Assembly: GCF_000177535.2 (NCBI RefSeq)
Contig: NC_015673.1
Coordinates: 2,537,312-2,601,311 of the forward strand
DNA from: Corynebacterium resistens DSM 45100
GTDB lineage: Bacteria > Actinomycetota > Actinomycetes > Mycobacteriales > Mycobacteriaceae
Direction of reading: 5' to 3'
DNA: 64,000 nt
The position numbers and the translations under genes were made by a program. Positions 17,365 to 27,152 of this stretch are shown here, piece after piece. A model generated the notes under the pieces. The model had not been told where the DNA came from, did not search any database, and was given only the letters and a program-made list of their open reading frames with translations. Within the stretch, counting starts at the first letter, position 1. Each line of letters opens with the position of its first letter.

Positions 17365-18046
17365 TCGCCTCTCCCCCTATTTGCGCTGCAGAGCGGTGAG
17401 TCCGCGCACCGTATGGGCCACAATCAGCGAAGCCGCAGAGCGTGGAGAAATCGCTGAAAGCGAGGCTGGAGCGTTTCGGCGTCAATTAATTTGGCGAGAT
17501 TTCGCATGGCACAGGTTGTACCACGTGCCAACCTTGGCAACCTGCAACGTGCAGGCAAAGTTCAACCGGTTCCCATGGGGTTGGAACGAAGCACGCGACT
17601 CAGCAGAGTTCGATGCGTGGAAGCGCGGCATCACCGGGGTCCCGCTGGTAGATGCCGGTATGCGCGAGCTTTGGGAAACCGGAAGCATGCACAATCGAGT
17701 GCGGATGGTTGTGGGCAGCCTGTTGACGAAGAATTTGTTGATCCACTGGAGGCTCGGCGAAGAATGGTTTTGGGACACGTTGGTGGATGCCGACTATGCC
17801 TGCAACCCCTTCAATTGGCAATGGGTCGCGGGATGCGGTGATGATGCAGCCCCGTATTTCCGAATCTTCAATCCTGTAACGCAAGCTCAAATATTCGATA
17901 AAGAAAGCCTCTACCAGCAAACATGGGTACCTGAGGCGCAGACGAACCATGATGGCTATCCTCCCCAACCCATTGTCGATCTCAAGCAATCTCGCGCGGA
18001 AGCATTGGCTGTTTACGAAAGCCTGGGGCAAGATCCGCGCAAATAG
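17357..18046 (+). pseudogene. phr: Deoxyribodipyrimidine photolyase, 3' part (gene split by insertion)
   Basis: The C-terminal FAD-binding half of the photolyase begun at 11535. Reading from 17357 gives VTSRLSPYLRCRAVSPRTVW, continuing the N-terminal fragment's YPAVT. FAD- and DNA-contacting segments follow: QLIWRDFAWHRLYH, GMRELWETGSMHNRVRMV, FNWQWVAGCGDDAAPYFRIFNP. A TTG at 17381 could initiate a 221-residue product, but without the antenna domain and first helices a functional enzyme is unlikely. No other lesion is seen, so the split appears recent. Confidence 0.92.
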
Positions 18047-18111
18047 GTCGTTATGGAAAAGCCGTCTAGGGTAGGAAGCATTGATACTTTCGGTGTTGAT
18101 TGGAGGACTCA

Positions 18112-18687
18112 GTGAAGGATTTTTCTGATGATTTGGATCGTGAGTCCTCGAATGGGCCCGCCAGGCGAAAGGCTGAGAAAGGTGCCAGCGCCAGCGATGG
18201 CACGTCCTCCCATCCCAAAAGCAGCTTGTCGGAGGCCCTCGGCCAGTCCTACACCCCCAATGATGACGAAGTGCACGGAGGTGGATACACCCGCCCGTTG
18301 ACGGAAGCGGACTACCAAGAAGACCCGCTGCTGCGATTGGAACGAAACAATAAATCCACCCGCAATGCATTCATTTTCTTCTTCGGCACCGTCGGGCTGA
18401 CCCTCGGTATCGCGTTGGTAATCGGCCTCATCGGGCGAATCATAGGCGGGCCACGCTGCACTGCCGGTGAAGCCACGTGGCTTTGCACTCAAGGAATAGA
18501 GATCGCATTCTGGGTGGTACCCGGAGTGCTCTCCTTCATCGCAATGTTCCTCTCGGTATACATTACGTACGACAAGTGGCGCCGCCATCAACGCTGGCGC
18601 CCGTGGATCGCGGTGATCTGGTTCCTCATGCCCTATGCCTTAGGATGGATGACCTCCGCGGGCGCGGCGCTGCTGCTGACCTCTTAA
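18112..18687 (+). CDS. Conserved membrane protein with acidic N-terminal domain
   Basis: A hypothetical protein of 191 residues. The first 85 residues are polar and low-complexity. They are followed by three hydrophobic helices (around FIFFFGTVGLTLGIALVIGL, IEIAFWVVPGVLSFIAMFLS and WIAVIWFLMPYALGWM) and two Cys in the first loop. I chose the GTG at 18112 because GGAGGA lies 4 bases upstream. It sits between the broken photolyase gene and leuS. No domain is recognised; function unknown. Confidence 0.78.
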   Translation: MKDFSDDLDRESSNGPARRKAEKGASASDGTSSHPKSSLSEALGQSYTPNDDEVHGGGYTRPLTEADYQEDPLLRLERNNKSTRNAFIFFFGTVGLTLGIALVIGLIGRIIGGPRCTAGEATWLCTQGIEIAFWVVPGVLSFIAMFLSVYITYDKWRRHQRWRPWIAVIWFLMPYALGWMTSAGAALLLTS

Positions 18688-18735
18688 TTCGCGGGCGGGA
18701 CACTGCTGCTGACTTCCTAATTCGCGGGCGGGGTT
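18670..18735. repeat. 33-bp tandem duplication at the 3' end of the membrane-protein gene
   Basis: Two head-to-tail copies of a 33-base unit (starting CTGCTGCTGAC, ending GCGGGCGGG plus 3-4 bases), with two substitutions between them. The first copy contains the stop codon of the membrane-protein gene; the second reproduces a decoy stop downstream. Recent slippage or unequal exchange is the simplest cause. Confidence 0.75.
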
Positions 18736-18780
18736 GCGCCTGCGCGGACCTCGATGGCTAGGCGCGGCCAGCTTTCACAC

Positions 18781-18825
18781 GGCTCGCAATCGCGCGGCTC
18801 GCAATCGCGCGGCTCGCAATCGCGC
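18781..18825. repeat. Three perfect 15-bp tandem repeats
   Basis: GGCTCGCAATCGCGC is repeated three times without a mismatch in the 208-bp spacer before the leuS stop codon. It is a potential variable-number tandem repeat. I see no associated gene. Confidence 0.85.
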
Positions 18826-18895
18826 AGCCAACAACTCCGCAGCTAGCCATTCCCCAGCAATCCAGCTGGCCCTACCGAGCCACTACCTCCGCTAA

Positions 18896-21808
18896 CTATT
18901 TCGCGACGATATTGACCATCTTGCCGGGCACCACAATGATCTTTGCGATCGACTTACCAGCGATGTGTCCAACCACGTTGGGTTCTTCCAGTGCCGCTTT
19001 CTCAATATCTTCGCGGGATGCATCCGCCTGCACGGTGATTCGTCCACGCAACTTACCCATGACCTGAACTGGTAGCTCAATTGTGTCATCCACCAGCCAC
19101 TTTTCATCCCACGAAGGGAAGGGAACGTACGTCAGCCCGCCCTCGTGGCCCAACTTCACCCACATCTCCTCCGCGATATGCGGTGCCACGGGTGAAATCA
19201 TTTGGACCAGTGGCTCCACCGCTTCACGTGGCGCTTGGGCATCACCCGCATAGGCCTTCGTCAGATAGTTGACGTATTCAATCAACTTCGCGACGGCGGT
19301 GTTATCACGCAACTCCGTGTAATCCTCATGAATTCCCGCGATCGCGCGGTGCAATGCACGGTTGTCATCATCGCTTAGGTCAGCATCCGACACATTGAGC
19401 TCACCCGTGTGCTCGTTGACCACCAAGCGCCATGCGCGCTGTAGGAAGCGCTGCGCGCCGACGACATCCTTGGTTGCCCAAGGGCGGGAGGTATCCAGTG
19501 GCCCCATGGACATCTCGTACACGCGCAACGTATCTGCACCGTAGTTATCGCAAATCTCATCAGGCGAAACGGAGTTCTTCAAGGACTTGCCCATCTTTCC
19601 GTATTCCTGCTTGACCTCAATCTCCTCGCCACCATCGGCTGGCTTGTAAAAGAACTTGCCATCGCGTTCTTCCACGTTTTCGGCCGGTACATATACTCCG
19701 CGCGAATCCGTGTAGGCGTACGCCTGAATGTAGCCCTGGTTGTACAGGCGGTGATACGGCTCAAAGGAGCTCACATGCCCCAAGTCGAACAACACCTTGT
19801 GCCAGAAGCGGGAGTACAGCAGGTGCAGCACAGCGTGCTCAACACCACCGACATACAGATCCACGCCACCAGCAGGCCGCCCTTCCCGCGGCCCCACCCA
19901 ATAACGCTCATTCTCGATGTCCACTAGGGCGTTTTCGTTCTTTGGGTCAATGTATCGCAGCTGGTAGAACGAAGAACCTGCCCACTGAGGCATGACGTTG
20001 GTATCCCGCCAGTACGTCTTTTCCCCATCTCCCAAGTCCAACTTCACTTCAACCCATTCCTTGGCTTTTGCCAACGGCGGTTGCGGCTCGGTGTTCTTAT
20101 CTTCTGGGTCGAAGCTCACTGGCTTGTAATCCTCAACCTCCGGCAAAAGGACCGGCAACATGCTCTCCGGCAACGGATGTGCTACCCCATCTTCGTCATA
20201 GACGATGGGGAAGGGCTCACCCCAGTAGCGCTGGCGGGCAAATAGCCAATCGCGCAGCTTGTACTGGATCTTTTCTTCGCCGACGCCACGGCCTTCCAAC
20301 CACTGAATCGCCTTGGCGATCGCCTCTTCCTTCGCCAGACCGTTGAGGTCCAAACCTGACTCGTTGGCAGAATTCACATGCGGGCCATCTTCAGTAAAGG
20401 CTTCTACCTCGAGATTTCCACCCTGGAGGACCTCAACAATTGGGAGGCCAAATGTTTGGGCAAACTCATAGTCGCGCTCGTCATGCCCAGGAACAGCCAT
20501 GATGGCACCCGTACCGTAACCCGTCAGAACGTAGTCGGCGATAAAGACTGGAACCGGCTTGCCATTCACAGGATTGGTGGCGTGCACACCCAAGAAGACA
20601 CCGGTCTTTTCCTTGTTCTCTTGGCGTTCCAAATCGGACTTCGCAGCGATCGCATCGCGGTAGGCTTCCACGGCAGCAGCAGGGGAGTTCTGCCCATAGG
20701 TCCAGCGCTCATCCACGCCCTCATATGCACCGGCAGAATCCCCACCGTGCGCGGCCGCTGCTGCTTCCACGAACTGGTCTACCAGCTCGTGTTCTGGAGC
20801 CAACACCATGTAGGTTGCGCCAAACAGGGTGTCCGGTCGGGTGGTGAAAACCTTGATTTCTGCGGAGTTTCCGGACGTGGCCTGCGTGGCGTCGGAAATA
20901 AAAGCAACCTCGGCACCGCGCGAGCGGCCAATCCAGTTGCGCTGCATTGCCTTGACCTTCTCCGGCCAATCCAGCTGCTCCAGGTCATCAATCAGGCGAT
21001 CGGAGTACGCGGTAATCCGCATCATCCACTGCTGCAGATTCTTCCGGAAAACGGGGAAGTTGCCGCGCTCGGAGCGACCATCGGCGGTGACTTCCTCATT
21101 CGCGAGGACCGTACCTAAGCCGGGGCACCAGTTCACAATGGAGTTCGAGCGGTAGACCAAGCGGTAACCATCGAGGATTTCCTGCTTCTCAGCAGGGGAG
21201 AGGTCCGCCCAATCCTCGCGTTCGGCGGCCAACTTCTGCTCGAGTTCACTAATTGGGCGCGCCTTGCCCTTGCTACCAGAGGCGTTCGGCGCTTCGGGAT
21301 CAAACCACGAGTTGTAAATCTGCAAGAAAATCCACTGTGTCCAGCGGTAAAAATCCTCATCGGTGGTAGCGATTGCGCGGCGCTTATCGTGCCCCAAGCC
21401 CAGCCGCCCCAACTGACGCTCCATGTTCTCGATATTGGCCATAGTCGTGGTCCGTGGGTGGGTACCGGTCTGCACCGCGTACTGTTCAGCGGGTAGACCG
21501 AATGCGTCATAACCCAAGGTGTGCAGCACATTCGCACCATTCATGCGCTGGAAACGGGCATACACATCAGTAGCGATGTAGCCCAGCGGGTGACCGACGT
21601 GCAGGCCCACACCAGAAGGGTAGGGGAACATATCCTGAATGAATTTCCGATCCTGCGGAAGGTCCTTGCCACTATCGGACGCGAGGGCACCCACCGGGTT
21701 GGGAGTATGGAAAGTGCCTTGGTCAGCCCAGTAATTTTGCCAGCGCTGTTCAATCTGCGCCGCCAGCTCAGGGGTGTAGCGGTAGGAATTATCTGCAGGC
21801 GTATTCAT
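18896..21808 (-). CDS. leuS: Leucyl-tRNA synthetase
   Basis: A class I aminoacyl-tRNA synthetase of 970 residues charging tRNA-Leu. The HIGH-type motif is HVGH at residues 70-73. The CP1 editing domain includes the [12 protein letters not shown] motif, and the KMSKS-type loop is KMGKSLKNS. The C-terminal anticodon-binding region ends GKMVNIVAK. The ATG at 21808 ([15 protein letters not shown]) is supported by a TACAAT -10 ending 8 nt upstream; the frame is open to 21913 without homology. Essential housekeeping gene. Confidence 0.98.
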   Translation of the reverse strand: MNTPADNSYRYTPELAAQIEQRWQNYWADQGTFHTPNPVGALASDSGKDLPQDRKFIQDMFPYPSGVGLHVGHPLGYIATDVYARFQRMNGANVLHTLGYDAFGLPAEQYAVQTGTHPRTTTMANIENMERQLGRLGLGHDKRRAIATTDEDFYRWTQWIFLQIYNSWFDPEAPNASGSKGKARPISELEQKLAAEREDWADLSPAEKQEILDGYRLVYRSNSIVNWCPGLGTVLANEEVTADGRSERGNFPVFRKNLQQWMMRITAYSDRLIDDLEQLDWPEKVKAMQRNWIGRSRGAEVAFISDATQATSGNSAEIKVFTTRPDTLFGATYMVLAPEHELVDQFVEAAAAAHGGDSAGAYEGVDERWTYGQNSPAAAVEAYRDAIAAKSDLERQENKEKTGVFLGVHATNPVNGKPVPVFIADYVLTGYGTGAIMAVPGHDERDYEFAQTFGLPIVEVLQGGNLEVEAFTEDGPHVNSANESGLDLNGLAKEEAIAKAIQWLEGRGVGEEKIQYKLRDWLFARQRYWGEPFPIVYDEDGVAHPLPESMLPVLLPEVEDYKPVSFDPEDKNTEPQPPLAKAKEWVEVKLDLGDGEKTYWRDTNVMPQWAGSSFYQLRYIDPKNENALVDIENERYWVGPREGRPAGGVDLYVGGVEHAVLHLLYSRFWHKVLFDLGHVSSFEPYHRLYNQGYIQAYAYTDSRGVYVPAENVEERDGKFFYKPADGGEEIEVKQEYGKMGKSLKNSVSPDEICDNYGADTLRVYEMSMGPLDTSRPWATKDVVGAQRFLQRAWRLVVNEHTGELNVSDADLSDDDNRALHRAIAGIHEDYTELRDNTAVAKLIEYVNYLTKAYAGDAQAPREAVEPLVQMISPVAPHIAEEMWVKLGHEGGLTYVPFPSWDEKWLVDDTIELPVQVMGKLRGRITVQADASREDIEKAALEEPNVVGHIAGKSIAKIIVVPGKMVNIVAK

Positions 21809-21816
21809 GCTTGGCA

Positions 21817-21822
21817 ATTGTA
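21817..21822 (-). promoter_or_regulatory. -10 element of leuS
   Basis: TACAAT on the minus strand with 8 bases between it and the leuS ATG, implying a leaderless or near-leaderless mRNA. Confidence 0.5.
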
Positions 21823-21924
21823 GTTGGTGGCCACGACATTGTGGTGACCAGCCCAGCCCCAATCCCGGCGCAGTTGAATGCACTCGCGCGTTATTGGGAA
21901 TTAGTGAAAACATGCAGGGCGGAA

Positions 21925-21930
21925 TACACT
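21925..21930 (+). promoter_or_regulatory. -10 element, leaderless promoter of the SdpI-like gene
   Basis: TACACT ends 7 nt before the ATG at 21938. Confidence 0.5.
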
Positions 21931-21937
21931 AAAACGC

Positions 21938-22567
21938 ATGATCGTGCTGACAATCATCTTGGCAATTCTGGGCATCGCTGTACTGGCCGTAGGAGTGATG
22001 GCACTCGCTGGCAAGCTGCCTGGCAATTCCGTCGTCGGCCTGCGTATCCCGGAAGTACGCAAGTCCAAAGCCAACTGGGTGATGGGGCACAAGATCGCCG
22101 GGCCCGCATGGGCCGGCTCCGGTGTGGTTCTGTTGGGCGCCGCACTGTTGAGCACAAAGGTTTCTGGCTGGATGTGGCTAGTTCTAGGCCTTTTGGTTAT
22201 CGGAGCCGCGTTCCTGTTGGGCCTAGGTGCAGCGTTGGCGGCGCACACCCTCGCTCGGATCGACGCCCAGCGCCTACAGGCTGAAGCTGCTGCCGAGGAG
22301 GCCACTGGTGGCTGCTGCGGTGGTAGTGATGCGGCCGGCGCCAATGCCACCGCTACACACTCTGATGGATGCGCAGATGGCTGTGGCGAAACAGTGAGTG
22401 CCGAAGCCTGCGCCAGTGGCAACGCCTGCGGTTCTTGCGCATTGAATGGATCGTGCGAAGGTGGGGGAGCAGCCTTCGCTTCTGCCCAAGCTTCCACGAC
22501 CGAGGCACCGAAGCCCCAGGTAGATATGGATGCCGCCCGGCGCGCCGTGGCACATAGAGACCGCTAG
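21938..22567 (+). CDS. SdpI-family membrane protein with cysteine-rich C-terminal tail
   Basis: A 209-residue protein whose N-terminal 110 residues resemble the SdpI/YhfL family. It has three hydrophobic helices with the family segment GLRIPEVRKSKANWVMGHK between the first two. After the last helix there is a coiled, Ala-rich stretch and then an unusual tail (about 125-175) with ten Cys, including GGCCGG, CADGCG, ACASGNACGSC and GSCEGG. The tail could bind metal or iron-sulfur or form disulfides; which side of the membrane it faces is not clear. SdpI proteins in Bacillus give immunity to a toxin; here function is unknown. It is divergent from leuS. Confidence 0.75.
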   Translation: MIVLTIILAILGIAVLAVGVMALAGKLPGNSVVGLRIPEVRKSKANWVMGHKIAGPAWAGSGVVLLGAALLSTKVSGWMWLVLGLLVIGAAFLLGLGAALAAHTLARIDAQRLQAEAAAEEATGGCCGGSDAAGANATATHSDGCADGCGETVSAEACASGNACGSCALNGSCEGGGAAFASAQASTTEAPKPQVDMDAARRAVAHRDR

Positions 22568-22715
22568 GAACTTTCCGGCTCCTATATTAGCTGAACTCTG
22601 TTTTCGCAGTTCATCCTGTCATCCTTTCGACCGAGCCCATGCCCATCGTTTCAGCTGCATGATCATTCCATCGGCCGATAGCGCGCTTTTCGTTGACGAG
22701 TAACGTCAAATAGCG

Positions 22716-24044
22716 ATGGACGATACACAGCTCACAGAAATTTCTCAACGCAAATTTGAACGCCCCGGTTGGTTTTTCTTTCCGGGGAGCATCGCTCTAA
22801 TTCTCATTGGGCTGGGATTCCAAGTCTACGGCGTAGGGACCTCCTTGGAGGAGTTCACGGAGGCGCATAAGGATATCCCTATAGCCTTCGATTCCTACCT
22901 TGTGTTGCAGTTCGTGGGCTATTTCCTCGCGATTATTCTTTTCCCTTTTACGCTGCGGCACGATCCGCGCGAGTTGACCAGCCTCACTGCGCAGGGTGGT
23001 CGTGTTTTCCCGGGTCCACGCAAAACAATGGTGGCGACTGTCTTGCTCGCCGCTTTGGCATTCTCACCAGGCGCCGGCCCCTTCATTTTGATAACGGCAA
23101 TCTCATTAGCAGCCCGCCCCTTCAGCAAATGGACGTGGTTCGCAGCGTGCGCCTACCTGCTGTCGTTTACAGCAGATTTGTTCATTTCCTGGTCGCCGGC
23201 AACCTCAGAGAACTTATGGGATAAGGACCTGTGGTACATTCTCGGTTTCCTGACTACACCAATTCTGATCATTCTTCCCTCGATCTTCATCGGCCTACAC
23301 CGTGGTCGCAGCCGCATGGAATGGTGGCACTTGGTCCAAGAAGCCCAGGTTTCCTCGGAGCGTGTTGAGCAGCAACGCCGACTGGCTCAGCGCGAAGAAC
23401 GCACCCGCATCGCCCGTGATATGCATGACTCGCTGTCGCACCGGTTGAGCCTCATCGCTGTGCACTCGGGTGCGCTAGCATTTCGAGATAATCTCGATAC
23501 CACCTCGGTCCGCCAGACCGCGACCACCATTAGGGACCAAGCGGAAGCCGCAGTGGAAGATTTGCGCACGGTCCTTTCTGCCCTACAGGAGGATGGTTCG
23601 CACGACCAAGATCCACGGGTTCCTTTAGAGGAGTTAGTGCAGCAAGCGCGAATAGCTGGTGACACAATCGTCCTCGATATCGACAGCACTCTAGACCCTT
23701 CCGAGCTGGATACCCTTGGGGTTCACGCAATGCACCGCGTGGTTCAAGAGTGCCTGACCAACGCACGCAAACACGCTCCTCGGCAAACAGTCACCATCAA
23801 AGCCGGTCGCAAACGCGAGCAGAGAGAGTGGATGTGGCTGCAGATTTCCAACCCCATTCCGATCGATAATGTTGCCTCGCAGGCGAACTTTGGCGCTGAT
23901 ACCGCCCAAATGGGTCTCGCCGGACTGGCTGAGCGTGTGAAGCTGAGTGGTGGAACGTTCGCCGCCGGTCCCCGTTCGGGACTGTTTGTGGTGGACGTTG
24001 AGCTGCCCGTGGCGGCGTCGAAAAAGAAAATGGCCAACGAATAA
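22716..24044 (+). CDS. Sensor histidine kinase, NarL/DesK type
   Basis: A 442-residue membrane sensor kinase of the HisKA_3 class. Five to six transmembrane helices occupy residues 18-195. A coiled segment leads to the dimerisation helix RIARDMHDSLSHRL with phospho-accepting H237. The ATPase domain follows with its N-box in CLTNARKHAP and glycine box MGLAGLAERVKLSGG. It is paired with the response-regulator gene that starts 28 bp downstream. The signal is unknown; most sensing probably occurs within the membrane, as no large extracellular domain is present. Confidence 0.92.
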   Translation: MDDTQLTEISQRKFERPGWFFFPGSIALILIGLGFQVYGVGTSLEEFTEAHKDIPIAFDSYLVLQFVGYFLAIILFPFTLRHDPRELTSLTAQGGRVFPGPRKTMVATVLLAALAFSPGAGPFILITAISLAARPFSKWTWFAACAYLLSFTADLFISWSPATSENLWDKDLWYILGFLTTPILIILPSIFIGLHRGRSRMEWWHLVQEAQVSSERVEQQRRLAQREERTRIARDMHDSLSHRLSLIAVHSGALAFRDNLDTTSVRQTATTIRDQAEAAVEDLRTVLSALQEDGSHDQDPRVPLEELVQQARIAGDTIVLDIDSTLDPSELDTLGVHAMHRVVQECLTNARKHAPRQTVTIKAGRKREQREWMWLQISNPIPIDNVASQANFGADTAQMGLAGLAERVKLSGGTFAAGPRSGLFVVDVELPVAASKKKMANE

Positions 24045-24072
24045 ACAATGCAGGAAGAAGCGTAGAAACACA

Positions 24073-24798
24073 GTGACCGAACAAGTAACCCGGATTGTTG
24101 TGGCCGATGATGAGGCACTGCTGAGGCAAGGGCTAGTGCTCATGCTGGATGGGGCTGAGGGGATCGAGGTCGTGGGGGAGGCCAGCAACGGCAAGGCGGC
24201 CGTGGAGGTTGTGCAGCGCGTGCGACCGGATGTGGTGCTGATGGACATACGCATGCCGGTGATGACCGGGATCGACGCGGTGGGAGCCTTGCGCGAGTTG
24301 GGTGTGGATGTGCCGGTGATCATGCTGACGGCCTTCGATACGGATTCATTTATCCTGCGCTCTCTGGAGGCCGGAGCCGTGGGCTTTCTACTAAAGACAA
24401 CTGCGCCGGAAGCCCTAGTAAGGAGCATTAAGGCAGCTGCGGCAGGGCAGCAACTACTCAGTGCGGAGGTACTGGCGAAGCTGGTCGGGATGGCCGGCAA
24501 TGCCGAGGAACGCCTCGGAGAAAATGGCGATGGGGAAGCAGTTCGATTCGGAAGTACTCTGCCGGACTCTGGCAGTGACGCAGTCGCGAGCGAAGCGTTT
24601 CCAACGACACACTTGGAAGCGCTGAGCCCGCGTGAGAAAGAGATCGCGCTGCTTATCGCGCAAGGGTTGGGAAACGCAGAGATCGCGGAGAAGCTGTTCA
24701 TCAGCATGCCGACGGTAAAAACGCATGTAGCGCGAATCCTGGAGAAACTACAGGCAAGCAATCGTGTGCAGATCGCGATCGCCGTGATACGCGGTTAG
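24073..24798 (+). CDS. NarL/LuxR-family response regulator
   Basis: A 241-residue partner of the upstream kinase. The receiver domain has the acidic pair DDE at 12-14, phospho-acceptor D58 (VVLMDIRMP), T86 (MLTAFD) and K108 (FLLKTT). A variable linker of about 50 residues leads to a C-terminal LuxR-type HTH (LSPREKEIALLIAQGLGNAEIAEKL...) ending in VQIAIAVIRG. The GTG at 24073 begins VTEQVTRIVVADDE; the frame is open far upstream, but that part overlaps the kinase gene. Confidence 0.93.
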   Translation: MTEQVTRIVVADDEALLRQGLVLMLDGAEGIEVVGEASNGKAAVEVVQRVRPDVVLMDIRMPVMTGIDAVGALRELGVDVPVIMLTAFDTDSFILRSLEAGAVGFLLKTTAPEALVRSIKAAAAGQQLLSAEVLAKLVGMAGNAEERLGENGDGEAVRFGSTLPDSGSDAVASEAFPTTHLEALSPREKEIALLIAQGLGNAEIAEKLFISMPTVKTHVARILEKLQASNRVQIAIAVIRG

Positions 24799-24840
24799 GG
24801 AGCACGGCACAAGTTAAAGACGTGCGTCCGAAGTGTTCAC

Positions 24841-24846
24841 TACGAT
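24841..24846 (+). promoter_or_regulatory. -10 element, leaderless promoter of rbsK
   Basis: TACGAT with 7 bases to the ATG at 24854. Confidence 0.5.
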
Positions 24847-24853
24847 CGGGCAC

Positions 24854-25900
24854 ATGGAAAACGGGAACAGTAATCATGTACACAGCGCTGGCGCATCCAA
24901 TGGAGCCATCTTGAACGGAACTGGCGCCCCCTCCCCGGCAGTTGTGGTGTGTGGATCCATCAATATCGATACTTTCGTGGGTCTGGACGTGTTCCCTTCC
25001 CCAGGTGAAACGATCATCGGGCGGCGCGGTATCCAAGGCTTGGGCGGCAAAGGCGCCAATCAGGCGGTAGCTTCCGCGCACATGGGTGTGGAGACGATCC
25101 TTCTGGCTTCGGTGGGCCAGACCAGTGCAGATGATCCCGCCGGCAAGGCTACGGGCCCCCTTGACCCTCTGGCCCTGCTCGCCGTCAAGGAACTCCAGCA
25201 GCACGGAGTGAATACAGATTTCATTGCCCAGTCCAACGAACCCACAGGTCAGGCGTTCATTATGAATGACGCCTCCGGGGAGAACATCATCATCGTGACA
25301 TCTGGGGCCAACGAGCTGACTAGCCCGGCAGCGCACGTGGATCTAGTGAAGGAGCTTTCCGCGGACCGCCCGATTCCCGTGGTTCTGGCACAAGGTGAGC
25401 TAACACCCGAGCACTCCGCAGAACTTCCCGAGCTCGCCGAAGCTGCAGGCGCACGACTGTTTTTGAACTTGGCTCCTGTCACCACCAAAGATCCACAACT
25501 CGTGGCCGCAGCCGACCCGTTGATTCTCAATGAACTGGAGGCCACCGATATTACGGGATTACCTCGGGACACTCCGATGGATGAGGTTTTTGCCACCCTC
25601 ACGAAAGTTGCGCGTAGTGCTGTAGTAACACTGGGAGCGGAAGGCGCCGCTGTTGTCACTGCTGATGGTGTTACGAAAATCCCTACCCCAAAGGTCGACA
25701 CGATCGTGGATACCACCGGTGCTGGCGATGCATTCTGTGGCACGCTTGCCGCAGCCGTGGCCACCGGTAGTTCCCTCCAAAACGCCGCCCGCTTGGCCGT
25801 AGCTGCGGGCTCTTTGGCCACCCAAAAACCTGGTGCAGCGGGTTCCTATGCCAGCGAACAGGAGATCCGGGCGCTCGCTGAAACAGTCGGGAAAGATTGA
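24854..25900 (+). CDS. rbsK: Ribokinase (PfkB family)
   Basis: A 348-residue sugar kinase phosphorylating D-ribose to ribose-5-phosphate. The first PfkB signature is in GLGGKGANQAVASAHMG and the second in DTTGAGDAFCGTLAAAVATG, whose Asp is the catalytic base. The ATG at 24854 (MENGNSN) follows a leaderless-type -10; the first 35 residues are polar and outside the fold. With the nucleoside hydrolase and MFS genes downstream it would channel ribose freed from nucleosides into the pentose phosphate pathway, as in the C. glutamicum uriR-rbsK1-uriT-uriH cluster. The uriR regulator gene is not adjacent here. Confidence 0.92.
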   Translation: MENGNSNHVHSAGASNGAILNGTGAPSPAVVVCGSINIDTFVGLDVFPSPGETIIGRRGIQGLGGKGANQAVASAHMGVETILLASVGQTSADDPAGKATGPLDPLALLAVKELQQHGVNTDFIAQSNEPTGQAFIMNDASGENIIIVTSGANELTSPAAHVDLVKELSADRPIPVVLAQGELTPEHSAELPELAEAAGARLFLNLAPVTTKDPQLVAAADPLILNELEATDITGLPRDTPMDEVFATLTKVARSAVVTLGAEGAAVVTADGVTKIPTPKVDTIVDTTGAGDAFCGTLAAAVATGSSLQNAARLAVAAGSLATQKPGAAGSYASEQEIRALAETVGKD

Positions 25901-25995
25901 GCCAGCACAGCCCTTGTTGTGCCCGGGGCCCGCTCGTAGCATGACTTCCAAACCCCCCTTTTCGCGCCCGCTCTGTTAAGGAAGATTCTCTGAAA

Positions 25996-27090
25996 ATGAC
26001 CACTTCAAATGCCGAAATTCCCACGTCCACCTCGGGAAACACTAGCCCGCGCAAGATCATCTTGGATTGTGATCCCGGCCATGATGACGCGATTGCCATG
26101 CTGTTGGCGTGGGGAAATACCGATATTGACCTGCTTGCGGTGACCACCGTCGCCGGTAATCAGACTCTTGAAAAAGTCACGACGAATGCGCGGGCTCTTG
26201 CCCGCGTGGGCAATATCACCGGCGTACCTTTTGCCGCTGGTGCGGATCGCCCACTCGTGGCACCACAGCTGATTCCCGAAGAAATTCACGGCGAAAGTGG
26301 CTTGGATGGGCCGCGGTTGCCAGAGGCGGGCGTCGAACTAGAAAAGCAGCACGCCATCGAATTGATTGCCCAAGTCATCGAACGCGAGGCCCCCGGTACA
26401 GTGACTCTGGTGCCGACCGGCGCGCTGACGAACATCGCGTTGTTTGCACGCACTTACCCGCACCTAGTGGAGCGTGTAGCCGGGGTGACCCTCATGGGTG
26501 GTGGGCACCATACCGGAAACATGACTCCCGCGGCGGAGTTCAATATCTTGGCCGATCCGGAAGCTGCCAAGATTGTCTTTGAGGCAGCGTGGCCTGTGAC
26601 GATGGTGGGCTTGGACGTCACTCACAAGGTTTTGGCTGTGCCCGAGCGCATGGAGCAGATTCGGGCGGTGGGCACGGACGTAGCGCAGTTCATCGCGGAA
26701 CTGGTGGAGTTTTTCGGTGCGGCGTACATGGATTTGCGCCGCTATCCAGGGCCACCACTGCATGACCCCTTGGCGGTGGCAGCAGTGGCCGATCCGCAGG
26801 TGCTGACCACAGTAGCTGCTCCCGTTGCCGTGGAAACGCAGGGTGAATTCACCCGTGGCATGACGGTGGTGGATCTGCGCCGCACTTGGGGTGCGCAGCA
26901 CCAAACGGCTGATCGCCCAGGCGATCCTTCCGCGATCGGCACCCACGATGATTATGCCGCAGCCGGTCTGGAAACCTATGGCGAACTGCAGGAACCCGTG
27001 CGGCACCGCGTTGGTGTGGATGTTGATGTGGACAGGTTCTTTGATCTTTTGATCGACGCCCTGCGCCGCATCGGCAACACCGGTTTCTAG
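25996..27090 (+). CDS. uriH: Inosine/uridine-preferring nucleoside hydrolase
   Basis: A 364-residue enzyme hydrolysing the N-glycosidic bond of ribonucleosides to base and ribose. The Ca(II)-binding DPGHDD motif in LDCDPGHDDAIAML and a second active-site segment (NILADPEAAKIVF, preceded by MGGGHHTGN) define the IunH family. An AAGGAAG sequence precedes the ATG. It lies 95 bp after rbsK. The gene symbol is by analogy to the C. glutamicum uridine cluster; pyrimidine versus purine preference cannot be read from the sequence. Confidence 0.9.
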   Translation: MTTSNAEIPTSTSGNTSPRKIILDCDPGHDDAIAMLLAWGNTDIDLLAVTTVAGNQTLEKVTTNARALARVGNITGVPFAAGADRPLVAPQLIPEEIHGESGLDGPRLPEAGVELEKQHAIELIAQVIEREAPGTVTLVPTGALTNIALFARTYPHLVERVAGVTLMGGGHHTGNMTPAAEFNILADPEAAKIVFEAAWPVTMVGLDVTHKVLAVPERMEQIRAVGTDVAQFIAELVEFFGAAYMDLRRYPGPPLHDPLAVAAVADPQVLTTVAAPVAVETQGEFTRGMTVVDLRRTWGAQHQTADRPGDPSAIGTHDDYAAAGLETYGELQEPVRHRVGVDVDVDRFFDLLIDALRRIGNTGF

Positions 27091-27139
27091 GCGTTTCATG
27101 CCAGCTGGCCACGAACTGCCAAATCGGAGTTTCGTGCAG

Positions 27140-27145
27140 TACTGT
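27140..27145 (+). promoter_or_regulatory. -10 element, leaderless promoter of the MFS gene
   Basis: TACTGT with 7 bases to the ATG at 27153, so the transporter may have its own promoter as well as read-through from uriH. Confidence 0.45.
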
Positions 27146-27152
27146 TTACCCC

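Noticed and set aside
18111-18591. A 160-codon minus-strand frame opposite the conserved membrane protein
   Set aside because: The plus-strand frame has a ribosome-binding site, three clear transmembrane helices and better codon use. The minus frame is its shadow.
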